Part shown: piece after piece, positions 1 to 9,187 of the stretch
Numbering within the stretch: the stretch's first letter is position 1
Layout: every line of letters begins with the position of its first letter
NCBI GenBank assembly: GCA_021234155.1
Contig: JAJEKV010000025.1
Coordinates: 18,715,558-18,779,557 of the forward strand
Reading direction: 5' to 3'
DNA length: 64,000 nt
DNA from: Isoetes taiwanensis
Lineage: Eukaryota; Streptophyta; Lycopodiopsida; Isoetales; Isoetaceae
Translations under genes and position numbers: made by a program
The notes under the pieces: model-generated
Seen by the model: only the letters and a program-made list of their open reading frames with translations
Database searches by the model: none
Told to the model about the DNA's origin: nothing

Positions 1-1369
1 CTGGAAAGAAAAGTTAAAGCAAAATTGTTCATTGGATTATCAAACATCGCCTGTGTCTTTGCATGCCGACCTGTTTGATCCTGAAACGTTGTAAGTTTTC
101 ATCCATTGCAGGTTTGATCCCCACTTTTGCTAATACAAACCTGCTTGAGGATTTTATCCACCTCGAATGATGTCCTAACAACCTAATGGACTTGTAAACT
201 TATCCTATCTTGAAGCAAAGGGTAGTTATGGCAGTTTTGAACCCAGATCTCGAGCACGCCAGAGCCAAAGATTTATTTGACCCCACCATAGCTAAAGGAT
301 TGCCTAGATCGAAAGAAAATTAAGAATGGTGATTCCACCGAATAGATATTTTTATTGGGATATGCCAAAATATTCCAAAGGGTGATTCTCCGGGGAGAAA
401 AGAATGGTGTGATTCTTTCTGCGGTATTTGATGGTTGTGATTCCACTGGAAGGGGTTCGGTTTGAATGGCCAGGATCATCCCAACGGATGGATGGTTGGG
501 ATGTACCTGCCAATGTCAGGTAAACATTGCTTTGGAACGGAAGCCGTTGCGGAGGGATGTGTGATTTTGCGAAGAAGGTTATCCCACAAAATTTTGAGCC
601 AAATGAAGTGGTAAAAAAAAATGGGTCCAAATAGGGTATATGAATGATCCTTTTGTTTTAAGATAGACCCATTTTGTGAAAAGTATCCAATTTTTCTTCA
701 ATAAAAGTTTATGTGATACATCGAAATAAAAGTTTATGTGCTACATCGAATCAAGAGCTTTTTAAGTTATGCAATTTAATTGACACAATAAATTATTTTT
801 AACATTCCCTTGTCACGTATACTTAAGTGGTCTGTTGTACTTAAAAGTGGTCCACTATTGGTGCACATCCCTTACTATATTCTCCAACCAACTATACATT
901 GGCCAATCTGAAACACTAGTTTTTAGAAAGGCAATGCATTAGGGTAAAATTATGATATCTCATGTTAGATAATGGTATCACTGTTGTAAAATTAAAGCCC
1001 AAGGAAAGTTGCGAGGAATAAAACCAGTTAGTTTGATCTATCCAGGCCAGAAGGAAAATGTTAGATATTGATATGACTCCACTTGCCCTTGTAACTAAAG
1101 CCAAAGAAAGTTGTGAGGAATAAAGCCAATTAGTATGATCAATCCAAAGCCAGAAGAAGACTGCCTTAAAACAACTTACAGGTAGAAACTGTTAAGCAAA
1201 TACAGGAACAAATAAATGCCAGCACAGGCCCTATATCTTTTGTTATAAAAAAACTACAAAATTGTTCAATCTTTCATATGACTTAAACCAAAGATGGAGT
1301 AGTCATGCATGCATGATCCACGTCTTAATACCTGTGGATGGCAACTTAGAATTTCCTTGTAGAAGACAG
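1..1369. other. intergenic, no gene recognised
   Basis: AT-rich sequence with only short, unconvincing ORFs. Two diverged copies of a roughly 65-bp segment lie at about 990-1058 and 1097-1163 (shared core resembles AAAGTTGYGAGGAATAAA). It contains the downstream flank of the DCN1-like gene, which is on the minus strand. I see no RNA gene or transposon end here. Confidence 0.5.
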
Positions 1370-1570
1370 GCATGGAAGCAGCATCAAAATTGTAAATCTG
1401 TATTCTAACCAAACCATCCAGGACCTAATTCTCCTTGTTCTTCTGAGTCTAATCCACATAAATTGTCCAGGCATGGAAGTAGCATCAAAATTGTAAATCT
1501 GTATCTTAACCAAACCATCCAGGACCTAGTTCTCCTTGTTCTTCTGAATCCAAACCACATAATTGTCCAA
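1370..1570. repeat. 101-bp tandem duplication over the 3' end of the DCN1-like gene
   Basis: Two nearly identical copies, 1370-1470 and 1471-1570, each begin GCATGGAAG and end AATTGTCCA. The copy nearer the gene holds the last codons and stop of the DCN1-like ORF. The outer copy repeats those codons downstream of the stop. The few mismatches indicate a fairly recent duplication. It left the ORF intact but put a decoy C-terminus in the 3' UTR. Confidence 0.9.
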
Positions 1571-2281
1571 CAACACAGGCCATGCTTCACTCTCATCATA
1601 ATTCTCGAAATCGGGCTTTACCTCTTCAGCAAAACGCAAAAAAGAAGCCCATTGATCCAGATTAAGACCCTTGTACTCCCTCTGCTCCTTCAAGAACTCC
1701 AAGAACGAACTAAAAGCCCTTAAATGTTTCCCATTCCGCATCATAAGCTCCAACATCTGGCAAGCCACGTCCAATTCCAAGGTCTTCTGCATCGGTTCGG
1801 TCAAGCAATACTTGAAAGCAAAGGCATAAACATCCCTAAAAATGGCCGGATCTTTGGAAACCTGGTGCCCTAATTTATCAAGAACCCTGCGCAAGCTATC
1901 TTTATTAGAAACATTCAATCGTTCCATTCCATTCTGCCATTCATCCAAGGTAAAATAACCCTGGCGAGAGGCCTGGAGCTTCCAAGCCAAGATCAAGACA
2001 CGAAAATCAGTAGCCTGGAGGCCAAGGGCAGAGCAGAGACCTTCGATACCGTCGGGGCCGATGGAGCGGGGGAGATTTTGAGAAAATAAAGATGGGTCTT
2101 CAAAGCGATCAAAGAGGGAATGGATGGAATCGGGATCGGATTTTTTTGGAGGATGAGGAGGAGCTTGAGCTTGAGATTTCTGGCGATGGCTGGATTTTCT
2201 GGGGGCTTTGGGCGGAGGCAGATCAATTGGGGGAGCCCTGGAAGATCGAGAAGAGCGTTTGTTGGACGATTTGGAAGACAT
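1526..2281 (-). CDS. DCN1-like protein (cullin neddylation co-E3, AAR3-like)
   Basis: This single-exon gene encodes 251 residues. Family knowledge: DCN1/DCUN1D proteins bind cullins and the NEDD8 E2 (UBC12) and promote cullin neddylation, which activates cullin-RING ubiquitin ligases; plant AAR3 is one such protein linked to auxin response. In the sequence, a basic Ser/Pro-rich tail (residues 1-50) precedes the potentiating-neddylation (PONY) domain. That domain has the hallmark stretches GPDGIEGLCSALG, LAWKLQASRQGYFTLDEW and, at the C-terminus, the acidic NYDESEAWPVLLDNYVVW that contacts the cullin. I start at the ATG at 2279-2281; the open frame runs seven codons further upstream but begins with TTG, not ATG. 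The length fits the family. It could be a retrocopy since it is intronless, but it shows no frameshift or stop and looks functional. Confidence 0.87.
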   Translation of the reverse strand: MSSKSSNKRSSRSSRAPPIDLPPPKAPRKSSHRQKSQAQAPPHPPKKSDPDSIHSLFDRFEDPSLFSQNLPRSIGPDGIEGLCSALGLQATDFRVLILAWKLQASRQGYFTLDEWQNGMERLNVSNKDSLRRVLDKLGHQVSKDPAIFRDVYAFAFKYCLTEPMQKTLELDVACQMLELMMRNGKHLRAFSSFLEFLKEQREYKGLNLDQWASFLRFAEEVKPDFENYDESEAWPVLLDNYVVWIQKNKEN

Positions 2282-3541
2282 GGATAGATATGGCGCGCCC
2301 AAACGGTCCGCTGGTGCTTTGTTTTTTTGCCCTAATAATTTTCATTGTCTCATTTCTCTGATACTGCCCACATCAGACGGTTAAGATCCTACCACGTCAT
2401 CCATAATGTGAGATCTTAGCCTTTGAAACTTACTCGTACCTTCGCTTCCCATCCAAGATGATGGATCTCCCATTTTTAAGGTAAAGATGTACCTTCCATT
2501 CACAGCTCGACACGTGGTCGAGCCTTCCATAACAAACCAACATGGAATCTAACACCATCCATAAGTCCATAGCCTTCTAAATAATAAATTATAGGGAAAA
2601 ACTACAAAATGCCCTTATGTTTTGCTGAATTTCACCAGATGCCCCTGAGTTTTTATCATTTCACCAAATGCCCTTGGTCAACGTACAATGTATTTTGTAT
2701 TTTTGAAAATTATTCAAATACCCTTAAGATTTACGTTAATTCTTCAAATGCCCTTATGTTTTTTTCAAATTACCAAAATGCCCTTTTGTTTTAGTATTGC
2801 ATGGTCTTTTATGGCTAGTCTCAATTCTTCAGTGAAGCGAAGGTTGAAACCTTGTTGCAGTTCCATAGCTAAACTAATAGATATGGAAATCCCTATAGGA
2901 ATTAAGAACCAATTAAGATCCTAGGGCCTCCTTACAAGGACATTGTCATGTCAGTTAGATTATTATCCAGGACATTGTCCTTTGATTGTTTTTATTTGAT
3001 AATATTTCACTAAATTACTGGTCATATTTGTGCAGGTCGTACTTGATGGAACGTTTATCACAGTGATGCTCTTCTATCGTGTTGCATGAAAGTTCCTTTA
3101 CAAAAAAAAATGATAAGGTTTGACAGCAAATATTCCAAATTGTCGTACTCTTCTTTTAGAATGCCAGTATTCATCTTCCTTTTCACAAATGCATATCGAT
3201 AATCGTTCCCCTAATGCTTACAAGATTCAGTTCATCTTGTGCAGACAGATATAAATGCAAATAATTCATGTCTGAAAAGAATCAAATCATACATTATCAA
3301 GTTATCAAATCTAACAGGAGGATCTCTTGAGCATGTATCAGTAGAAGAAAGATGACAATTGGAGAAAGTGTAAAAATCCCACCATTTCAATGGGGTACTC
3401 ACAAATTGCCATCCTTGCATCATTATAATTCATTCCACCTTTGCTTCTTGAGTAGAAACACTTGCGTCCAGCACGTTGTCATGCATGAACCTGCATTTAT
3501 GTTATATCAATATTCTGTTCCACGAAAGCAACATTCCACTA
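2282..3541. other. intergenic region between two minus-strand genes
   Basis: This contains the promoter side of the DCN1-like gene and the 3' flank of the spliced gene. Apart from the AAATGCCCTT motif series at 2600-2790, I see no coding sequence, RNA gene or transposon end. Confidence 0.5.
2600..2790. repeat. degenerate direct repeats of the motif AAATGCCCTT
   Basis: The decamer AAATGCCCTT or a one- to two-base variant occurs six times between about 2605 and 2785, spaced 30-50 bp, each followed by T-rich sequence. The ORFs through it are products of the repeat and are not taken as genes. Confidence 0.7.
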
Positions 3542-5108
3542 TCACAATATACAATCTGCCAACCTTGCTAGCTTCTCCTTGGAAGACTGAAGTATATGAA
3601 TAGCAGTTATGAGCGTAAGTAGGAATGCTGATCAGCCAAATACAAAAGTTTAGAAGTGGTAATCTACCATAAGACAACTGCTGCACAATATGTCTACAAA
3701 ATACATACCTAAGCCAAAAAGAATATAAAGTCCAGTTATTACATCAAATTCAGACCTCTCCACCCTACAAATGGGCATGCATAGTCAAGACTGTCTTCAT
3801 GCCAAAAATATATAGGTCCAAACGCATCACATAACATGTATCTGTAAATTGTTATGTGCATAAGTTAATGCTTACCAAGTATACCGGACAAGTATATGCT
3901 TTGGCCATTTTTGGGGGTCCCAGAACTGTTTTTTGATGTCCTGATGCTCTTCAAGATCTACGAGAAATCAAACTATCAGCTTGGCACATTGCATACACAT
4001 CCTAGTGACTTATTACACTATTGCAGAAAAAAAATGGACGCTGCAATCCATCATCTCACATATTCTAATCAAGGCACATAATGGAAATTGACTTTCAAAG
4101 ACTCTCACATGACTCAGGCATGCCCACAACTTTAGCCGTGACACCTTGCAAGTCTCCCCCAGAATATGTCTGAAAAATTTCAGTGCTGTGAGTATTATCA
4201 TGCATACTGAACCACAGCCATCGGCTGAATCACAACGACCAAATAATTTGAACTTACTAGGGTGAAATCAATTATGGGAACCTCATTACTTTGGCGGCCT
4301 ATAACAAACAACCATGGTGTCAAAATTTTCTCTTTCCCAACCTGAAAAGATCTGCATTTCTGCTGAATGTAAGATTTGGGACCGTAAACCAGAAAAGCAA
4401 CACAAGTCTTTCCATTCTAATAATTTCTGCTATAAAAGAATCCCCTTGTCACCCTAAAAAGGCATTTGGTAAATTTGTGTGATATTACTCTGCTGTCAAT
4501 CATACCAAATGTGCTGATTTATAAACTCTGCGTGGCTCACAGAGTGCCCAGTGAACACATGAATAAATGCCTTGTGTTGGAATTAGCACAGACATGAAAA
4601 AAAAAGATTGTAGAATGCACTAGTAAGAAGATGTAGTTTTTACTCACACTTTATAAGGGTCTGCTCCTGTGTATCCCACTGGTTTTGGAAGAGGTAGCAC
4701 AACCTGTATCAGGCACAATAATTATCAGAAAATTAATAAGAATAACAGTGAATATGATAATTCTATGGCATTCTAAGTATCTGAGTTAAAAAATAACCTA
4801 CCTCACGATCAACACCAAAACGCGGGCAGTGGCGACCTAGTTGATCATGCCATGGAGTTCGCATCTGAAGGAAAGGTAAAACAGAACAAACTTAAGATCT
4901 AGATCTTGTAGTTCATGAAGCCAAGTTTGGCATCACAGATCAAGCTCAGAAATTCAGAATTACTCAAATACAAAGAAGCAAAGGAGCTGGGTTGAAGCAG
5001 TACGCTATGGTATTGGCCTTTCCGAGACATGGGCACGTAATCACCGATCGAATAACAAGTGGAAAGAGGAAGCAGAAACAGTAACGCTGCCGCTATGGCC
5101 ATCGCCAT
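3542..5108 (-). CDS. spliced gene for a conserved 200-aa secretory or single-pass membrane protein
   Basis: Reading splice sites gives eight exons on the minus strand: 5108-5004, 4864-4802, 4703-4648, 4351-4258, 4169-4109, 3957-3876, 3764-3709 and 3627-3542. Every intron is GT-AG and all phases close to one 200-codon frame ending in TGA. The protein starts with a signal peptide (MAMAIAAALLFLLPLSTCYS). A conserved-looking lumenal part follows, with RTPWHDQLGRHCPRFGVDRE, LPLPKPVGYTGADPYK and FWDPQKWPKHILVRYTW. Near the C-terminus is one hydrophobic helix (LYILFGLAFLLTLITAIHIL), then a short basic tail, SSKEKLARLADCIL. This is type I membrane topology, probably ER or another secretory compartment. 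The closing phases and the aromatic- and Cys/His-rich motifs argue for a living gene. I do not recognise a named family and assign no function. Confidence 0.8.
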
Positions 5109-5285
5109 TGAGCAGCTAATCGAGAAAAAAAAAAATCCGTGAAAAGAGGAATTTGCTAGTAGGTAGGGTTGAATGGTTGTGGGCTTTGGTATAGTAAAAT
5201 TTTGGTAGGGTTGAATGGTTGTGGGGATTTGGATTAGTAAAAATTTTCCAATTGATATTTGTGGATTTGATAATTTTGAATGATT

Positions 5286-5453
5286 ACGTATATAAGAATG
5301 TTGTTGCTTTAGGCAACATTATGGGATGGCCTGTCGGCATTATTGACATCCCATAACGTTCTAGGCAACATTCTAGATGGCGGGTCGGCATTGTTGACAT
5401 CCCAGAATGTTGCCCAAAGCAACATTCTTATAAGGCAACATTCATATAACGTG
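5286..5453. repeat. nested inverted-repeat (MITE-like) hairpin
   Basis: Outer arms at 5286-5303 (ACGTATATAAGAATGTTG) and 5437-5453 (CAACATTCATATAACGT) are near-complementary. A second pair, about 5291-5320 and 5405-5432, pairs over some 27 bases around the core GCTTTRGGCAACATT. Between them are two diverged copies of a roughly 50-bp unit ending TTGACATCCC. It has no coding capacity. It looks like a short non-autonomous foldback or MITE element; I could not identify a target-site duplication. Confidence 0.6.
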
Positions 5454-5574
5454 AAAACAGTTTAGATGAAATTCTGCAACATTAAAATTCTTCGCTGGTA
5501 AAGTCTTGAGAATGCGAGGTAGATCTTCGAAATCGCTAGATAAAGTCTTGAGAACAGCCTATAAATCCCGGGAC

Positions 5575-6135
5575 TCTAACTAGGAGCATCTCTACCACTA
5601 GATGGCCTTTAGGTCTCTACCCCCCTTAATACCCACAACACAGGAGGAACAGAAAGAGAACAATCATCATACTTATATCCATCCATAACCTCAATTAGAG
5701 CATGAAATAGAGATTAATCATATAACTACACATTCAAGGGTTAGTTTGAAGCTCAATCTATCTAAGTACTAACTTGTGTCTTGGCTAGAGCCATTATCTC
5801 TCAAGGTCTTCATATAGCTGGTCTGATTAGGGATGATCGAGCAACTCCTCCGCCACCAAATCCCTCCAAATTTATTTGGGGCAGAATTGAGGTTAGAGAC
5901 CCACTTATTGCCTCCCAGATAGGCAAGTAGCCTGGGCCAATCGAGTTGATCCAGGTGGCCTTATCTACTGGCTGAATTATGCTAATTAATAATAATTAGC
6001 TAGGTGTTTAGTTATTAATTAGCTTAATTAGCTAACATTTTAGCATAGCTAACTTAAACCCTTTTAGTTTAATCTATAATGGTCCCAAAAAACCCATGGT
6101 GACGTGTCATGGTAATGAATACGTAGAAGGTCACA
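5575..6135 (-). mobile_element. partial Ty3/gypsy LTR (U3 part), family 1
   Basis: On the minus strand this starts TGTGACCTTC at 6135 and matches the first ~560 bp of the LTR at 53947-55438: shared CCATGACAC, GGGACCATTATAGATTAAAC, and the GAGATAATGGCTCTAGCCAAGACACA block. Homology stops near 5575, where the LTR would continue into R/U5. Strong divergence marks it as old. No adjacent internal region is visible. Confidence 0.75.
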
Positions 6136-6348
6136 ACTCACAATTTACAAGAAAGATACCAAGCATGCCCTAGGCCAACATGTTGCACAACTTTCTTCAA
6201 GTCTTGGCCACACACTAATTTGCAACCACATATATCTCAATGATGCCAAGGACCATTGAAATATAAAACTACGGGACATAAGGTGTAATGCAAGTTCAAA
6301 TATGTTCAAGGACATATTTCGTAGTATTCCGAGCATAACAATCTTCCC

Positions 6349-6790
6349 ACGTTTTTTTTTCTTTTATTTTTCCTTTTATTTTTTTTGAAGGACAAGAAAC
6401 TATATTAATCAGATGAAATTACGAACATAGATGTGGTACTCAAAACCTAGGGGAGAAAACACTAGAGCAAAACCACCTGCCACCTTGCAGCATAGAATAT
6501 CTGAATGAACCATGCTTAAGTATGCATCTGAAGATAGTGTTTTCAAATATGTTTATTCACTTTATCGTCCAGTGATAAAGATACATATGCTTTGACAATG
6601 TGTTGCTTAGCGTCGATGGGCAGTTAAATATCAAGGCATCTAATGCCCTTGAAAATGAAGAGATTTCTTCTTTTCCAAACTGGCCAGATCATCCATGTTG
6701 AAGTAAAATGAAATGCTCTCTTTGCTAGAATTTCCTAAGAACTTGGATACACTGTCAATAAGACCTATTGACTATTTAAATTGCAATTAA
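6349..6790 (-). mobile_element. 5'-truncated LINE 3' end with poly(A)
   Basis: Read on the minus strand, about 6690-6640 encodes WPVWKRRNLFIFKGIR. This is the WxxWKxRNxxIF motif that closes many plant LINE ORF2 proteins. About 250 bp of decayed sequence follows, then TTAATATAGTTTCTTGTCC and an A-rich tail (T-rich at 6349-6388 on the plus strand). The upstream ORF is lost, consistent with 5' truncation at insertion. Confidence 0.65.
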
Positions 6791-6885
6791 AGAATAGAAT
6801 AGAATAGAATAGTTTTTTTAACGTCCACGGAGACCAATAGGTCATGGGACCCATTGTTGCCTGGATTCAGGCAACAAATTCCACC
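6785..6885 (-). mobile_element. SINE-like 3' end with pentanucleotide tail and a perfect hairpin
   Basis: The segment at 6819-6851 matches, in the same orientation, 23135-23168 and, inverted, 56095-56125 (core GGTCTCCATGGACRTTAA). In each case an (TTCAA)n- or (TTCTA)n-like tail follows; here it is four TTCTA-type units at 6790-6812. Beside it is a perfect 10-bp stem with a 4-base loop (6854-6863 with 6868-6877). I interpret the shared core as the 3' end of a SINE family. Confidence 0.5.
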
Positions 6886-8040
6886 TTACTCACATTTTTT
6901 TGGGCATGTAGCTTTTTTTTTCTAGGTTATTTGGAGCTAAGATGTTGGAGATGTTTGGAGTGTGCATCTGGGTATTTTGAAGGCCTGGTGAGTTGGATCA
7001 CCTCATGAAATTTGCCCAGGGCATATTCATGGCTGTGGGGGAGTTACTACAGCGCAGTATAAATGCAGGATATCAAAAGGAAAAGAAAAGAATGTATGTT
7101 AACCTAGTTCTATTCTGTAATCCAGTATTGTTAAAACGTTGAAGACTATTGAAAAAAGAAAAAAAATAAAAAAGAGAAAAAAAAGGGAACGAAAATACCA
7201 AGAAGACAATTAGGGTTAATCAAATCGTGAACAGGCGGTTGAATGCTCAGAATTTATTGCTGCTACATTCGTGGAGGGAAGATGCACCTGTAATCATGAG
7301 TTGCCAGGTATGGTTTTGTCTGCAAGTATTTTTCAAGAAGCATAAGAACAGAGAGGCACTCAGTTACAGGGGAACGGATTGCACAGCCAAGCTTCGTTTC
7401 CATCAGAAATTGTCTCAAAATTTGTCATTGAACAGTTATTTCCTCTATTCTATTCAAACGGTGTTGATTCATATGCATTCGGTCTGTTCTTGCTAGTCTA
7501 TAGCCATTTTCGATTTCATTGAAGTGGGATTATTGAAATTTCTGTGCTTCCATCAGGAACACAAGTACCGTGATTCTTTCCCGATTGCTCCTTCTTTTCG
7601 TTTTTTTCGTGTACCATTGCATTCCATCCCCATATACGTTGCAAAGGAATTCTTTCCTAGAGTTTAACATTGTTCTTCCTATCCATTTCTCTTTCTTGAA
7701 AAAGAGGGAGAGAACTTGGACCTTTTGTGCACTCAAGAAAATATTTTCCATATAGAATACAATGATCTTCTCTTTAGAGTATCCTCTTTTGGCCTGGAAA
7801 TAGAAGGTGAGAATATTATTCAGTCAGATCCATTTCTTTCCTTTGAAAAAGAGGGAGAGAACTTGGGCCTTTCGTGTTGCTCTACAAAAATATTCCTCAT
7901 TTGAAAGGAAAAACTATCTTTTCCTAGATCTTTTCTTACCTTGGGGTAGAAGGTAGAGAGTTGGAAACAACACATCACGTTTGCATTTCTTCCTTTTGAA
8001 ATAGAGAGGAAGAAGTTTGCCCTGTTCCAAATCTTTGTTT
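6886..8040. other. non-coding stretch with weak ~155-bp tandem repeats
   Basis: No gene is recognisable. From about 7680 to 8000, three diverged copies of a unit (at about 7680, 7835 and 7985) share a pyrimidine-rich start and the block AAAAGAGGGAGAGAACTTGG. The small ORFs here look fortuitous. Confidence 0.4.
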
Positions 8041-8098
8041 GAAGGGTGGAACTAGCCCCTTAAGTCTAGTTCTGGAGGTTCTATACCAAAGCAGAATA

Positions 8099-8130
8099 GT
8101 TGCCACACTAGAGCCAGAAATTGTGGCAAC
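8099..8130. repeat. hairpin with 9-bp perfect stem
   Basis: GTTGCCACA (8099-8107) pairs perfectly with TGTGGCAAC (8122-8130), leaving a 14-base loop. It lies 14 bases before hairpin A, and another small palindrome (ACCGAG/CTCGGT) lies near 8246. It is part of a hairpin-rich segment just beyond the LINE ORF2 end. Confidence 0.7.
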
Positions 8131-8144
8131 ACCCATACAATGGG

Positions 8145-8226
8145 CTAGTACAATCATTACTACTAGGATTAAAAACCCACCCGAAGGTTTTCAAGGGAAA
8201 ACCTTGCTTGCGAATGATGATACTAG
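8145..8226. repeat. structured hairpin family, copy A
   Basis: CTAGTA (8145-8150) pairs with TACTAG (8221-8226), and ATCATT (8153-8158) with AATGAT (8213-8218), with a symmetric 2x2 mismatch between. Inside is the family core: a TAAAAACCC block, then CCGAAGG, then GGTTTTC-AAGG-GAAAACC, itself a hairpin. The same core occurs at 10.75, 11.3 and 56.0 kb, with different but again complementary outer stems. Confidence 0.65.
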
Positions 8227-8359
8227 ACAAGCAGAGATAATGACTACCGAGGGCTCGGTAATTGCGCACGCTTATCTAGAACCTCAAGTATGTATAATGC
8301 CAAGTCGTGGTACGGATGGTGCTCGGAAGTTGTGGAAGCGTGGAATGGAATGCTAAGGT

Positions 8360-9141
8360 CAAAAAATGATTCCCACTATCTCAAAAGCGTGGCAACTTCG
8401 GAAGAGTATGGCTTTCATCTTCAATAACCTCAGAATCGGCAACAGCACATAGCCTCGCCATGCGGTAATTATGGCCGCCCCATCTACCCGCCTCAATCCG
8501 TAGACTGTGGGACCCCGTCGCGAATTGATGCAATAGCTACAAGCTTGTTCCCGGACAAAGAAGCAAGCAAATAAGCTTGGGGCCCCGGTGCCGCGGTGGG
8601 ATTTATGTGTGCATGATAATGACCGGTTTTCACTTGGGCCAAAGTAATCAAGGCCCCATATCTTTTGAGAAAAACGACCATTGAGATATTGTTGCAAAGC
8701 TCGGGATCGAATCGGCAAGCATCGAGGCGGTTTCTTGCTGTTGCCGCAATCCGCAAACCATGTAGTGCAATGCTCTTTCCAACATCGCTTTCAAACGCCG
8801 AGGAGATTCACCATGGCAAGTGCAAGAACAGGATACCTAACATCATCCATGTGGTGCACCTTGCGATATAGTGGAGATGGCGCTCATGGCGTAATGTTGA
8901 AGAGGCCAAAACCTGCCTCTTGTAAAAGAATAGCATAGGGCACCGTTGTTTTAACTCCCAGGTCAGCCGTAAGTGAGAAAGGACTTTTGCACCCGCCCAA
9001 GCTCTCCCAAGCACTAGCACTAATGGCGTGCCCCCACACTGAGAACCATACAAGAAAACAGGCTCTACCAAAGCCCCAAACAAGTGGGCTTTCCTGTCCG
9101 TGGCCAATCATGAATTTCTCACTAAAACAATTGTTTTGCAT
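8360..9141 (-). pseudogene. LINE ORF2 C-terminal domain (decayed)
   Basis: Several overlapping frames hold pieces typical of the region after the RT palm in plant LINEs: KAHLFGALVEPVFLYGSQ, then PYAILLQEAGFGLFNI, then an RALQQYLNGRFSQKIWGL segment. Each break needs a frameshift, so no single protein can be made. Function in intact relatives is thumb and post-RT regions of the target-primed reverse transcriptase. Confidence 0.6.
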
Positions 9142-9187
9142 TGCATAGAGTGCTCTCCATCCAAAGCCATACCGGCTTGGTAATACA

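Noticed and set aside
2282-2302. Longer N-terminus for the DCN1-like protein
   Set aside because: The extra seven codons begin with TTG rather than ATG; the first in-frame ATG is at 2279-2281.
7227-7496. 89-codon ORF that might be an exon
   Set aside because: No splice-compatible partner or known motif; low-complexity surroundings.
8145-8226. Hammerhead or similar self-cleaving ribozyme in the hairpin family
   Set aside because: I looked for the CUGANGA and GAAA core in the right order in all four copies and did not find it.
8039-8356. 105-codon plus-strand ORF
   Set aside because: It runs through several hairpins and has no recognisable domain or coding signature; treated as fortuitous.
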